Assembly (NCBI GenBank): GCA_015233895.1
Contig: JADFXG010000015.1
Span: forward strand, 1-64,000
DNA from: Nitrospirota bacterium
Lineage (GTDB): Bacteria; Nitrospirota; Thermodesulfovibrionia; Thermodesulfovibrionales; Magnetobacteriaceae
Direction of reading: 5' to 3'
Length of the DNA stretch: 64,000 nt
Shown here: positions 44,653 through 52,368 of the stretch, piece after piece
Numbering within the stretch: the stretch's first letter is position 1
Layout: the number at the start of each line of letters is the position of its first letter
Notes under the pieces: model-generated
The model's database searches: none
Seen by the model: only the letters and a program-made list of their open reading frames with translations
Told to the model about the DNA's origin: nothing
Program-made: the position numbers and the translations under genes

Positions 44653-46091
44653 AGACCTATGCAGCAGATGAAAAAACAAAAAATATAAACACGATTAACC
44701 CGCAACGCTCTCCGGCAGGACATCAGGATGCGGCAGTTCGCCGTAAGAATTTTCTTGAGGTAGTTACAGGCTACACAGAGGATGTCGCCCTTACTGAGGC
44801 TGACAGATGCCTTCAGTGCAAGAAACCAGCCTGCATAACCGGCTGTCCGGTTAACATCAATATTAAGGGTTTTATACATGAGATTACAAATCAGAGCTAT
44901 GAGAATGCGTACAGGATAATAACAGAGGCCAACCTGTTTCCGTCAATCTGTGGCAGAGTGTGTCCTCAGGAGAAGCAGTGCGAGTTAAAGTGTGTGGTTG
45001 GGAAAAAGTACGCACCGGTTGCCATAGGGTCGCTGGAACGTTTTGTCGGAGACCTTGCCCAAAAAAACAACTGGACTGATAAATCAGAAATAAAACGAAA
45101 CGGCAAACGTGCTGCAATTATAGGCTCAGGCCCCTCTGGGCTTGCCTGTGCATCGGATTTGGCAAAGGCCGGATTTGAAGTCGTGATATTTGAAGCCCTT
45201 CACCTGCCTGGAGGCGTTCTGATGTATGGGATACCGGAGTTTCGGCTGCCTAAGGGAATTGTATCAAGAGAAATCGAAAACCTGAAAAACCTCGGCATTA
45301 AAATTGAAACCAATAAAATAATCGGCAAAACGCACACGATTGAAGATCTTATGCACAAACACGGCTTTGACGCCGTATTTATTGGAACCGGCGCCGGCTA
45401 TCCGCAAAGCCCCGGTATAAAGGGAGAGTTTCTAAACGGCGTCATGAGCGCTAACGAGTTTCTGACCCGTGTTAACCTCATGCATGGCTATGATTTCCCA
45501 ACTCACGCCACACCGGTAGGGATTGGGCATAATATAGCAGTAATTGGCTGTGGTAACACTGCTATGGATGCCGCAAGAGTGGCGCTCAGGCTTAATACCA
45601 AAAACGTTTACATAGTTTACAGAAGAACAGTTAACGAAAGCCCGGCCCGTAAGGAGGAAATAACACACGCCATGGAGGAGGGAGTGCAGTTTATATGGTT
45701 AACTGCACCTGTTGAAATCGTGGGCACTCCGGATGGCTGGATTAAGGGTATGCGATGTATTAAACTACAGCAGGGAGAGCCAGACAGTAAGGGGCGTCTG
45801 ACAGTAAGCCCAATATTGGGCACGGAGTTTACGCTGGATGTTGATACTGTTATATACGCACTGGGAACTATGGCTAATCCCATAATAGGAAAAACCACCG
45901 CACATCTGAAACTCGATAAAAACGGCTATATTCCTGTTGACGATGAGACTCAGATGACCTCAATCCCCGGTGTTTTTGCAGGCGGAGACATATCTAAAAG
46001 CTCGTGGACGTTTACAACAGTGATTCATGCCATGGGTAAGGGAAGGCGTGCCGCTAAGGGTATGATAGATTTTGTGTCACACAAGAGTTAG
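44649..46091 (+). CDS. GltD/NfnB-like NADPH oxidoreductase subunit
   Basis: 480 residues. An N-terminal pair of four-cysteine clusters (CLQCKKPAC...GCP and CGRVCPQEKQC) is followed by an FAD-binding GSGPSGLACA, an IPEFRLPKGI motif, an NADPH-binding GCGNTAMDAAR and a closing GDI-type flavin motif (FAGGDISKSS). This is the large subunit of NfnAB or the GltA-type glutamate synthase small subunit. No GltB glutamine amidotransferase gene is near, which favours the NfnB/SudA reading. It starts at GTG 44649 overlapping the NfnA-like gene. It ends 12 nt from a convergent gene, and no terminator is obvious between them. Confidence 0.85.
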   Translation: MKTYAADEKTKNINTINPQRSPAGHQDAAVRRKNFLEVVTGYTEDVALTEADRCLQCKKPACITGCPVNINIKGFIHEITNQSYENAYRIITEANLFPSICGRVCPQEKQCELKCVVGKKYAPVAIGSLERFVGDLAQKNNWTDKSEIKRNGKRAAIIGSGPSGLACASDLAKAGFEVVIFEALHLPGGVLMYGIPEFRLPKGIVSREIENLKNLGIKIETNKIIGKTHTIEDLMHKHGFDAVFIGTGAGYPQSPGIKGEFLNGVMSANEFLTRVNLMHGYDFPTHATPVGIGHNIAVIGCGNTAMDAARVALRLNTKNVYIVYRRTVNESPARKEEITHAMEEGVQFIWLTAPVEIVGTPDGWIKGMRCIKLQQGEPDSKGRLTVSPILGTEFTLDVDTVIYALGTMANPIIGKTTAHLKLDKNGYIPVDDETQMTSIPGVFAGGDISKSSWTFTTVIHAMGKGRRAAKGMIDFVSHKS

Positions 46092-46103
46092 CTTTCAAAA
46101 CTT

Positions 46104-47093
46104 CTATTTCTGTGAATTTATCTTCAAAACGAGCCGGAGGCCAATATCAATGAATCTAAATCCGGGGTTAGCGTAGTACCTGTTTGTGCATCTGACGCTT
46201 CTTGCTGAGTCGTACCAACTGCCACCGCGCATAACCCGGCTACGCCCGTTGCCGTGATGAACTGGGTTATTGCGTTCATGTTTTTTGTAGGCGTCTTTAG
46301 CGTATATATCTAAAACCCACTCCCACACGTTACCGCTCATATCATAAATACCCAGACTATTTGGCTTCTTTGTGCCAACAGGTTGCGGCTTTCTGCCTGA
46401 TGTCCCGTCATACCATGCAACGTTGTCGGGAAAGTTACCGCCGGAGTATCTCTCATTCATACCCCCGCCCCTGCAGGCATATTCCCACTCGGCCTCAGTA
46501 GGTAAACGATACCTGGCGCCACTTTTTGCGCACAGTTCCTTTATGAAATCCTGAGCATCCTCCCAGCTTACCTGTTCAACAGGCAGGTTGACGGACTCCT
46601 GAAAACGTGACGGATTGCCGCCGGTTATGCTTTTCCATTGCTCTTGTGTTACCGGATACCTGCCTATATAAAAATCATCCACGCAAACCTCATGCAGCGG
46701 TAATTCATCAGGAAAACCGTCACCAAAAGAATCTCCCATCTGAAAACATCCGCCTTTTACAAAGACAAATTCCATGCCGGTTATTGTGTCAGTATATAGC
46801 GGCTGGTTTTGGAGGACATCCTCGTCTTTTTGATTTGTGGCGTTATCATCTTTAAGTTTTGCCTCAAGTTGTGCAATTCGTCCAAGACTGCTATTGAGAG
46901 TATCCTGCAGCCTGTTCCAGTTGTTAATTGCTATTTTAAGTTTCTTGTTGTACTTGTCGAATACATCTGAGGTAACAGCCGTGTGTGATTGGTTTAAACT
47001 AAGATCGGACTCTATATCCCAACTGCATTGCGGACACAATAGTTGAGATGTTACATCAATTTCAAATCTGCAACACGGACACTTTTGGCTCAC
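46104..47093 (-). CDS. SUMF1/FGE-domain protein with zinc ribbon and coiled coil
   Basis: 329 residues. An N-terminal zinc ribbon (C-x2-C at 5/8 and 20/23) is followed by a coiled coil (about 45-85) and then a formylglycine-generating-enzyme-like domain (MEFVFVKGGCFQMG, RYPVTQEQW, RLPTEAEWEYACRGG, MSGNVWEWV, VMRGGSW). The paired active-site cysteines of true FGE after GGS are not present (GGSWYDSARS, then a single RC), so formylglycine formation is doubtful. Other SUMF1-fold proteins bind ligands or do different chemistry. The start is GTG 47093. No sulfatase gene lies nearby. Confidence 0.8.
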   Translation of the reverse strand: MSQKCPCCRFEIDVTSQLLCPQCSWDIESDLSLNQSHTAVTSDVFDKYNKKLKIAINNWNRLQDTLNSSLGRIAQLEAKLKDDNATNQKDEDVLQNQPLYTDTITGMEFVFVKGGCFQMGDSFGDGFPDELPLHEVCVDDFYIGRYPVTQEQWKSITGGNPSRFQESVNLPVEQVSWEDAQDFIKELCAKSGARYRLPTEAEWEYACRGGGMNERYSGGNFPDNVAWYDGTSGRKPQPVGTKKPNSLGIYDMSGNVWEWVLDIYAKDAYKKHERNNPVHHGNGRSRVMRGGSWYDSARSVRCTNRYYANPGFRFIDIGLRLVLKINSQK

Positions 47094-47140
47094 ACTACCA
47101 ACCTCGTTTAATTGTTATACATATAATAAAATGTCTGATT

Positions 47141-48250
47141 TTATTTACTAAACATCTTCATAATGGTTTTTCCCATAAGCGGCTCGTAGATTTCTATAGC
47201 TTTGTGCGGGCAAATCTCCTGGCAGCAGTAGCATCTGATACATTTTTCGTAATTAAAGATTAGTTTTTTGCCGTCATTTGTGATGGCTTGTGCCGGACAT
47301 ATTTTTACGCAGCTGTTACACAGTTTACAGGCGCCGTCAACATTTTTAGGTCTTGTGGTAAGGTGTTTTCTCATAAACTTCCTGGCAACAGGGGGGCCAA
47401 AAAGCATACTGGTCTCTTTGGGAAACACAAACCCCGTTACCTCGTCCATTTCGCCCTCAATCGTATAGTCTTTGATTAGATCAAGTTTGAGAGCAGCCTT
47501 GTTTGTGTAAAGCCAAAGGGGGGCAATATTAAGCATCTCACAAACTGCCATATCCAAAGTAACGGCATCAGAGGAGCCCATAAGCACGCCCATATTTCGA
47601 GGAATTCCTGAAGAGCCAGGGCCATCCCCCTCCATAGCAAGAATGCCGTCCAGTATGTTGATTTGAGGTTTTAGCAGTGAGTAAAGCGTGACAAGGAGCT
47701 CTGCAAATTTCTCCCGGTTTTCTCCCACTTTCATATGCCATTGCGGTTTTTTTAACCCCACAATTGTACCAAAGAGGTTTTTCACTGCAAGTGTTAACCG
47801 CATCTGCGTGTGGGTTTTGAGTTTTGCTGCATTTATAATTACCTCAGCCTTAAGTGCATCTTCAGCTATCTCGATGTTTTTAAAAGAAGAGGCAGTGTTA
47901 ACCATCACAGACCTTGTGAAATCCTTAAATGTAACGTCAAGTCCTTTGAGAGCGTCCTGATAGCCGCCAACTTTTAGTATCTGATTAAATATATTAGTTG
48001 GAGAGCCGGAGCTATCCGATATTTGAACGCTTGCACCGAGATTAAGCACATACTCGGCTATAGCCTTAACCACAAGCGGATGTGTTGTCACAGCTTTATC
48101 GGGTGGGTAGGCTAAAAGAAAATTCGGTTTTATTAAAACACGGGTTCCCTCTTTGATAAGCCCGGTGTTGAGGCTGTCCAGAATCGAGGTAATATTTTGC
48201 TTTAGCTCCTCATAACTGTAAGTGGATTTCTTTATTATAACTTTTACCAC
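47141..48250 (-). CDS. DUF362 protein with two [4Fe-4S] clusters
   Basis: 369 residues. The N-terminal 290 residues are a DUF362 domain (VLIKPNFL, SDSSGSP, KLKTH, and IVGLKKPQWH followed by LDGILAMEGDGP). The C-terminus is an 8Fe-8S ferredoxin with CKLCNSCVKIC and CIRCYCCQEIC motifs. DUF362-ferredoxin proteins are common in anaerobes and their reaction is unknown; a redox or dehydrogenase role is usually assumed. A second, distant member lies at 53525-54769. The gene is monocistronic on the minus strand, 47 nt upstream of the SUMF1 gene. Confidence 0.82.
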   Translation of the reverse strand: MVKVIIKKSTYSYEELKQNITSILDSLNTGLIKEGTRVLIKPNFLLAYPPDKAVTTHPLVVKAIAEYVLNLGASVQISDSSGSPTNIFNQILKVGGYQDALKGLDVTFKDFTRSVMVNTASSFKNIEIAEDALKAEVIINAAKLKTHTQMRLTLAVKNLFGTIVGLKKPQWHMKVGENREKFAELLVTLYSLLKPQINILDGILAMEGDGPGSSGIPRNMGVLMGSSDAVTLDMAVCEMLNIAPLWLYTNKAALKLDLIKDYTIEGEMDEVTGFVFPKETSMLFGPPVARKFMRKHLTTRPKNVDGACKLCNSCVKICPAQAITNDGKKLIFNYEKCIRCYCCQEICPHKAIEIYEPLMGKTIMKMFSK

Positions 48251-48316
48251 GAAATATTATAACATAAATGATGGGGTTGTGAACATATGAAAATTGTTGG
48301 ATGCGCGCTTAGAAGG

Positions 48317-48865
48317 CTACTCGAATATATCTTTGATACTGATTGCAAGCCCTTCTATGACCTTAGAGGTTACAACTCCTTCAAATGATGCAACACAATG
48401 TAACTTGTACCTATCACCTTCAATGGTTAGAATCTCAATCATTTGCAGCTCCGGCATGACTATCCAATACTCTGGCACTCTGTATTTCTCATAAATAGCT
48501 TTTTTAATTTCGGTATCCATTTCGTAACTGCCCTGAGATATTATCTCACAAACCATGTCTGGTACACCTCTTATCCAATCCTGAAAGATACTCATGTTCT
48601 CCCTCCTGATAAACAAAATATCAGGCTGAAGCCTGTTAATCCCCTCTTCAAAAATCACATCAAGAGGTGATACATATAACTCACCTAAATTATGTCTTTC
48701 CAGGTGAAACAGTATTCTCTTTGTAATTTTCATGACAATGCTTTGATGTCTTCCAAATGGACTAGGCCCCATGATTTCCTCTCCGTTTATAATTTCAGTT
48801 AAGTCAAAGTCTCTCGTTAAAGCTTGCATAATAATAGTATATTGCCGGACTTTTGGTTTTGTCAA
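48317..48865 (-). CDS. Uma2-family (DUF820) endonuclease, copy 1
   Basis: 182 residues of the Uma2 family. Visible are RLQPDILFI with the first catalytic Asp, VCEIISQGS with the Glu, and YEKYRVPEYWIV near the C-terminal helix, a PD-(D/E)xK-like arrangement. The first ten residues (to about ATG 48829) may be extra; an internal ATG there aligns with the start of copy 2. It is nearly identical to the gene at 50025-50546 and shares the C-terminal half of the fragment at 89-337. Such multicopy genes often behave like selfish or transposon-associated elements. Divergent from the methyltransferase gene. Confidence 0.85.
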   Translation of the reverse strand: MTKPKVRQYTIIMQALTRDFDLTEIINGEEIMGPSPFGRHQSIVMKITKRILFHLERHNLGELYVSPLDVIFEEGINRLQPDILFIRRENMSIFQDWIRGVPDMVCEIISQGSYEMDTEIKKAIYEKYRVPEYWIVMPELQMIEILTIEGDRYKLHCVASFEGVVTSKVIEGLAISIKDIFE

Positions 48866-48911
48866 TTAACCCGTTATGTCCTTGATTTTTGTTATCATAT
48901 CCTTATACACA

Positions 48912-50030
48912 ATGACAGTGGAACAAATCATAAGGGAACGGATTAAGCAGGATGGTTGCATAAGTTTCAGGGATTTTATGGATATTGCCCTGTATGCCCC
49001 GGAATTTGGCTACTACATGAACAGTAACACAGAGATAGGGCGGGGAGGGGATTTTTTCACTGCCTCTAATCTTCACAGGGCATTTGGATGGGCAATTGCA
49101 AGGCAAATTGAGGAGATGTGGCTTCTAATGAAAAAACCGGAGAAGTTTCACATCATAGAGTATGGCGGTGGCGGCGGCCTCATCTGTCTTGATATAATGG
49201 CGAGTTTAAAAGACAGGGAGATTTTTAACAGCATTTTCTACGTTATAGTTGAACGAAATCCGTATTTTCAACTTAAACAAAAAGCCAGACTAACTGAGTT
49301 TTCAGATAAAATCACATGGCTTGTAAGTATGAAAGATTTCCCTCAGATGAAAGGATGCGTTATTTCAAATGAACTGATAGATTCATTTCCAGTTCATTTA
49401 ATAGAGGCAAAAAACGGCAAAATAGAAGAGATTTTTGTTGACGAAAATTTAGAGGAGAAGTTCTTTAATCCAACCTCCGGAGTGATGGATTATCTCAGGG
49501 AATTTAACATATCAATTCCTCTTGATTTAGCAGGTGGCTATAGAACAGAAATTAATTTAGAGGCGCGTGGTTGGCTTTCGGAGATTTCAGAGTTTTTAGC
49601 TGAGGGATTTATTTTAACAATAGACTATGGCTATCCGGCGTGGGAATACTACACTCCGGAGCGTTCCGCTGGAACTCTTATGTGTTATCACAAACACCGT
49701 GCCCACGAAAACCCTTACATAAACATAGGAGACCAGGACATCACGGCGCACGTAAACTTTACATCACTAAAGGAGTGGGGAGAAGCTGTGGGTTTTAAGT
49801 GTATTGGGTTTTGTCCGCAGGGCACGTTTTTAGTGTCTTTAGGTATAGATGAGTTTTTATCGGAGATAGTCAATGCAGAGGATTTTGCCTTTCAGGCTGC
49901 GAAGGTCAAGCGGCTTATAACTGAAGGCGGCATGGGAATAAGCCATAAGGTGATGATTCAGTACAAAGGAGACAAAGTTTTCGCTCTCAGAGGTTTTTCG
50001 TTAAGAAACAGGGTAGAGAGTTTGTTATAG
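48912..50030 (+). CDS. SAM-dependent methyltransferase, MidA/NDUFAF7-like
   Basis: A PF02636-type methyltransferase (372 residues from ATG 48912) with FRDFMDIALYAPEFGYY at the N-terminus, the glycine-rich SAM loop IIEYGGGGG and the NELIDSFPVH segment. The mitochondrial member NDUFAF7 methylates an arginine of a respiratory complex I subunit; bacterial targets are unknown. The frame extends to ATG 48876, but those 12 residues are hydrophobic and not family-like, so I place the start at 48912. No ribosome site is evident. It is flanked by two direct copies of Uma2, and its 3' end overlaps copy 2 by 6 nt. Confidence 0.82.
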   Translation: MTVEQIIRERIKQDGCISFRDFMDIALYAPEFGYYMNSNTEIGRGGDFFTASNLHRAFGWAIARQIEEMWLLMKKPEKFHIIEYGGGGGLICLDIMASLKDREIFNSIFYVIVERNPYFQLKQKARLTEFSDKITWLVSMKDFPQMKGCVISNELIDSFPVHLIEAKNGKIEEIFVDENLEEKFFNPTSGVMDYLREFNISIPLDLAGGYRTEINLEARGWLSEISEFLAEGFILTIDYGYPAWEYYTPERSAGTLMCYHKHRAHENPYINIGDQDITAHVNFTSLKEWGEAVGFKCIGFCPQGTFLVSLGIDEFLSEIVNAEDFAFQAAKVKRLITEGGMGISHKVMIQYKGDKVFALRGFSLRNRVESLL

Positions 50031-50546
50031 AGATTGCTCAAATATATCCCTGACGTCAAACTGAAGCCCTTCTATTACTTTAGATATAACCATGCCTTCA
50101 AACGCAGCAACAGAATGTGGCCTGTACCTGCCTCCTTCTATGGTTAATATCTCAATAGTTTGCAGCTCCGGCATTACAATCCAGTACTCAGGCACTCTGT
50201 ACTTCTCATAAATAGCTTTCTTAATTTCTGTATCCATTTCATAGCTGCCCTGAGATATTATCTCACAAACCATATCCGGTACACCTCTTATCCAGTCCTG
50301 AAGTATATTATGATTATCCTTCTTAACAAACAGCAAATCGGGTTGGAGCCTGTTAGTTCCCTCTTCAAAAATTACGTCAAGTGGCGATATGTATAACTCG
50401 CCTAAATCATGTTTTTCTAAGTGAAACAATATTTTTTTTGTTAACTTCATGATAATGCTCTGGTGTCTTCTAAATGGACTGGGCCTCATTATTTCCTCTC
50501 CGTTAATGATTTCAGTTAAGTCAAAATCTCTTTCTAACGTTTGCAT
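50025..50546 (-). CDS. Uma2-family (DUF820) endonuclease, copy 2
   Basis: 173 residues with the same motifs as copy 1 (RLQPDLLFV, VCEIISQGS, YEKYRVPEYWIV). The two proteins differ at only a few positions per ten residues in the N-terminal half and less in the middle. The direct orientation of both copies on either side of the methyltransferase gene suggests a segmental duplication or two insertions. All expected catalytic positions are present, so it may be active. It starts at ATG 50546 and ends 6 nt inside the methyltransferase gene. Confidence 0.85.
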   Translation of the reverse strand: MQTLERDFDLTEIINGEEIMRPSPFRRHQSIIMKLTKKILFHLEKHDLGELYISPLDVIFEEGTNRLQPDLLFVKKDNHNILQDWIRGVPDMVCEIISQGSYEMDTEIKKAIYEKYRVPEYWIVMPELQTIEILTIEGGRYRPHSVAAFEGMVISKVIEGLQFDVRDIFEQSL

Positions 50547-50610
50547 AATCGAAGCGTATCAGGAGAGTTCCGTTTTTGTCAACAGCGGAAAAATCCGTGT
50601 TTTTCTAAAT

Positions 50611-51855
50611 TTAATAAAACATACCGATAACAGAGCCTGTCATACAAGAAGCTAACGTGCCGGTTAGTATGGATTTAAAACCGAGGGAAACGACTTCATC
50701 TTTTTTCTCAGGAGCCATTATGCCAAGGCCGGCTATTAAAATCCCAAGGCTGCCCAGATTTGCAAACCCGCACATGGCGTACAACATTATAAGGGTGCTT
50801 CGCTGGCTTAGGGCGCCTTTGGGAAGATTAGCAAGGTCTATATAGGCAACAAACTCGTTTAGAATCGTTTTAGTTCCCATAAGTGCACCGGCCACTTGTG
50901 CCTCTGACCACGGTATCCCTATAATCCAAACGACAGGGGCCATAATTATACCTAAAATACGCTGAAGTGTAACGGGCTTACCGTAGAAATCTGGAAGTGT
51001 TCCGAGTCCAAAATTTACAAGGTGAACAAGTGCCACAAAGACTATAAGCATGGCTATTATACTTATCAGTAATTCTATTCCGTCAGAGGTACCCTTAACA
51101 ATGGCGTCTATTGAGCTTTTGTATATCTGCGGCGGGACTAACTCACCGGTTTCAACCTTGCCAACCGGTGGAACCATTAGCATAGAGCAGACCAGAGCAG
51201 CCGGAGCGCTTATTATCGAATGGAGCAGGATTTGTGCCAGAGCATCCGGCATCACCCGGCTTAATATGCTTGCATACAGCACCATCACTGTGCCCGCTAT
51301 CGTTGCCATTCCGGTAGTCATTATAGAAAAGATTTCACCTCGCGACATGTTTTTAAGATATGGTTTCACAAAAAGAGGCGCCTCTACCATACCAACAAAC
51401 ACTGTGGCAGATGCACACAGTCCAACGGCTCCTCCAACTTTCATCACCTTCTGTAATATAAAAGAAAACCCTTTGACAATAAGGGGAAGCACCTTAAGGT
51501 AAAACAATAATGCCGAAAGAGCGCTTATCACAAGCACCATAGGGAGCGATTGGAAAGCAAAAATGAAAGACCCGCCAGGAAACTTCTCATCAAAAGGCAG
51601 CCTCCCGCCCCCAATGTAGCCAAAGGCTAAAGATGTGCCTGCCAATGTCGCTTTCTCTAACACCATTACCATTTTATTCAAAAAAAGAAAAAAAGCCCTG
51701 AAAATATATATTTTTAATACCAGAAAAGCTATAACTATTTGAAATAAAATTCCCATCGCAACAGGCCTAAATTTTATCTCTTTCCTATTTTCGCTGATTA
51801 ACCACAGAAAAAAACAAAGCGTTATCACGCCGGTAAATCCTCTTATAGTGTTCAT
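50611..51855 (-). CDS. Concentrative nucleoside transporter (NupC/CNT family)
   Basis: 414 residues with about ten hydrophobic segments. The family signatures are GxFIFAFQSLP, the VFVGMVEAPLFVKPYL segment, MATIAGTVMVLYAS and the late LGTLPDFYG...GIPWSEA region ending in the MCGFANLGS segment. CNT transporters import nucleosides with H+ or Na+. The protein is full length for prokaryotic members. It lies on the minus strand 14 nt downstream of a HicB gene and could be co-transcribed with it. Confidence 0.88.
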   Translation of the reverse strand: MNTIRGFTGVITLCFFLWLISENRKEIKFRPVAMGILFQIVIAFLVLKIYIFRAFFLFLNKMVMVLEKATLAGTSLAFGYIGGGRLPFDEKFPGGSFIFAFQSLPMVLVISALSALLFYLKVLPLIVKGFSFILQKVMKVGGAVGLCASATVFVGMVEAPLFVKPYLKNMSRGEIFSIMTTGMATIAGTVMVLYASILSRVMPDALAQILLHSIISAPAALVCSMLMVPPVGKVETGELVPPQIYKSSIDAIVKGTSDGIELLISIIAMLIVFVALVHLVNFGLGTLPDFYGKPVTLQRILGIIMAPVVWIIGIPWSEAQVAGALMGTKTILNEFVAYIDLANLPKGALSQRSTLIMLYAMCGFANLGSLGILIAGLGIMAPEKKDEVVSLGFKSILTGTLASCMTGSVIGMFY

Positions 51856-51869
51856 AAAAGAGCCAGTCT

Positions 51870-52115
51870 TTAAGCTACAGACATTGTCTGTTCGTTTTGA
51901 ATAACTATTTTTGGATTTGGATTTTTAGCTGGTACAGATAAGCCTTTTTCTATTAGCAAATCTATATGCTCTTTCATTGTATATTTTGCTTTATACAAAC
52001 AATCCTCAACAGAATGTCCAACCCCTGTAAATCCTTTTAAATCAGGAGAGCAAAATCCAAAAAAATCATGTTCTCTTGTGGCCTCAATTACTAAAGAATA
52101 ATCTAATTCTATCAT
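51870..52115 (-). CDS. HicB-family antitoxin
   Basis: An 81-residue HicB-like protein (YSLVIEATREHDFFGFCSPDLKGFTGVG, then a helix with VEDCLYKAKYTM). In HicAB loci HicA is encoded just upstream of HicB. Here the upstream bases read as the C-terminal remnant of a hicA gene, whose stop overlaps this start (ATGTCATGA). The antitoxin has therefore outlived its toxin. GGAGG precedes the ATG. It may also be read together with the nucleoside transporter gene downstream. Confidence 0.82.
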   Translation of the reverse strand: MIELDYSLVIEATREHDFFGFCSPDLKGFTGVGHSVEDCLYKAKYTMKEHIDLLIEKGLSVPAKNPNPKIVIQNEQTMSVA

Positions 52116-52210
52116 GACATTCCTCCAATCTTTATTCCTGCGGATTTTAAAATAAAACTACATGTTCCCGTGGGAACTTCTTTTGAACCATGGTAGTCTA
52201 TTCCATTATC
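52112..52210 (-). pseudogene. hicA toxin remnant
   Basis: On the minus strand 32 codons read DNGIDYHGSKEVPTGTC and SFILKSAGIK before a TGA at 52112. This matches the C-terminal half of HicA (the hydrophobic-H-G-S/N-K-E-x-x-x-G-T-x-x-x-I-L-K-x-A-G-I pattern). A stop at 52211-52213 and no recognisable N-terminal half show that the gene is truncated. It lies directly before, and overlaps, the intact hicB gene. Bases 52214-52329 show nothing else recognisable. Confidence 0.7.
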
Positions 52211-52329
52211 TCACCATATCCCACACTGCTTACCTGCCCTAAGTTTATCACATAATCCTATAAAAAGTGCATATTGCAATAACTAACAGATAAAAACATA
52301 GTAATATTTAACTATTTTTTATTCAATAC

Positions 52330-52358
52330 TTGCTCATATTTTGTCATAAATGTATAAT
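52330..52358 (+). promoter_or_regulatory. Promoter for a probably leaderless GT9 transcript
   Basis: TTGCTC (52330-52335), a 17-nt spacer ending in TG, then a perfect TATAAT (52353-52358). The start codon of the glycosyltransferase is at 52369, only about 10 nt after the -10 box, so transcription would begin at or just before the ATG. No ribosome site is visible, as expected for a leaderless message. Confidence 0.5.
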
Positions 52359-52368
52359 CTCTTAGTCT

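Noticed and set aside
44307-44879. 190-codon minus-strand frame across the NfnA/NfnB-like junction
   Set aside because: Both plus-strand genes are strongly supported by motifs; the frame is their shadow.
46104-47093. True formylglycine-generating enzyme
   Set aside because: The paired active-site cysteines are missing and no sulfatase is nearby.
51050-51502. 150-codon plus-strand frame
   Set aside because: Antisense to the conserved nucleoside transporter core.
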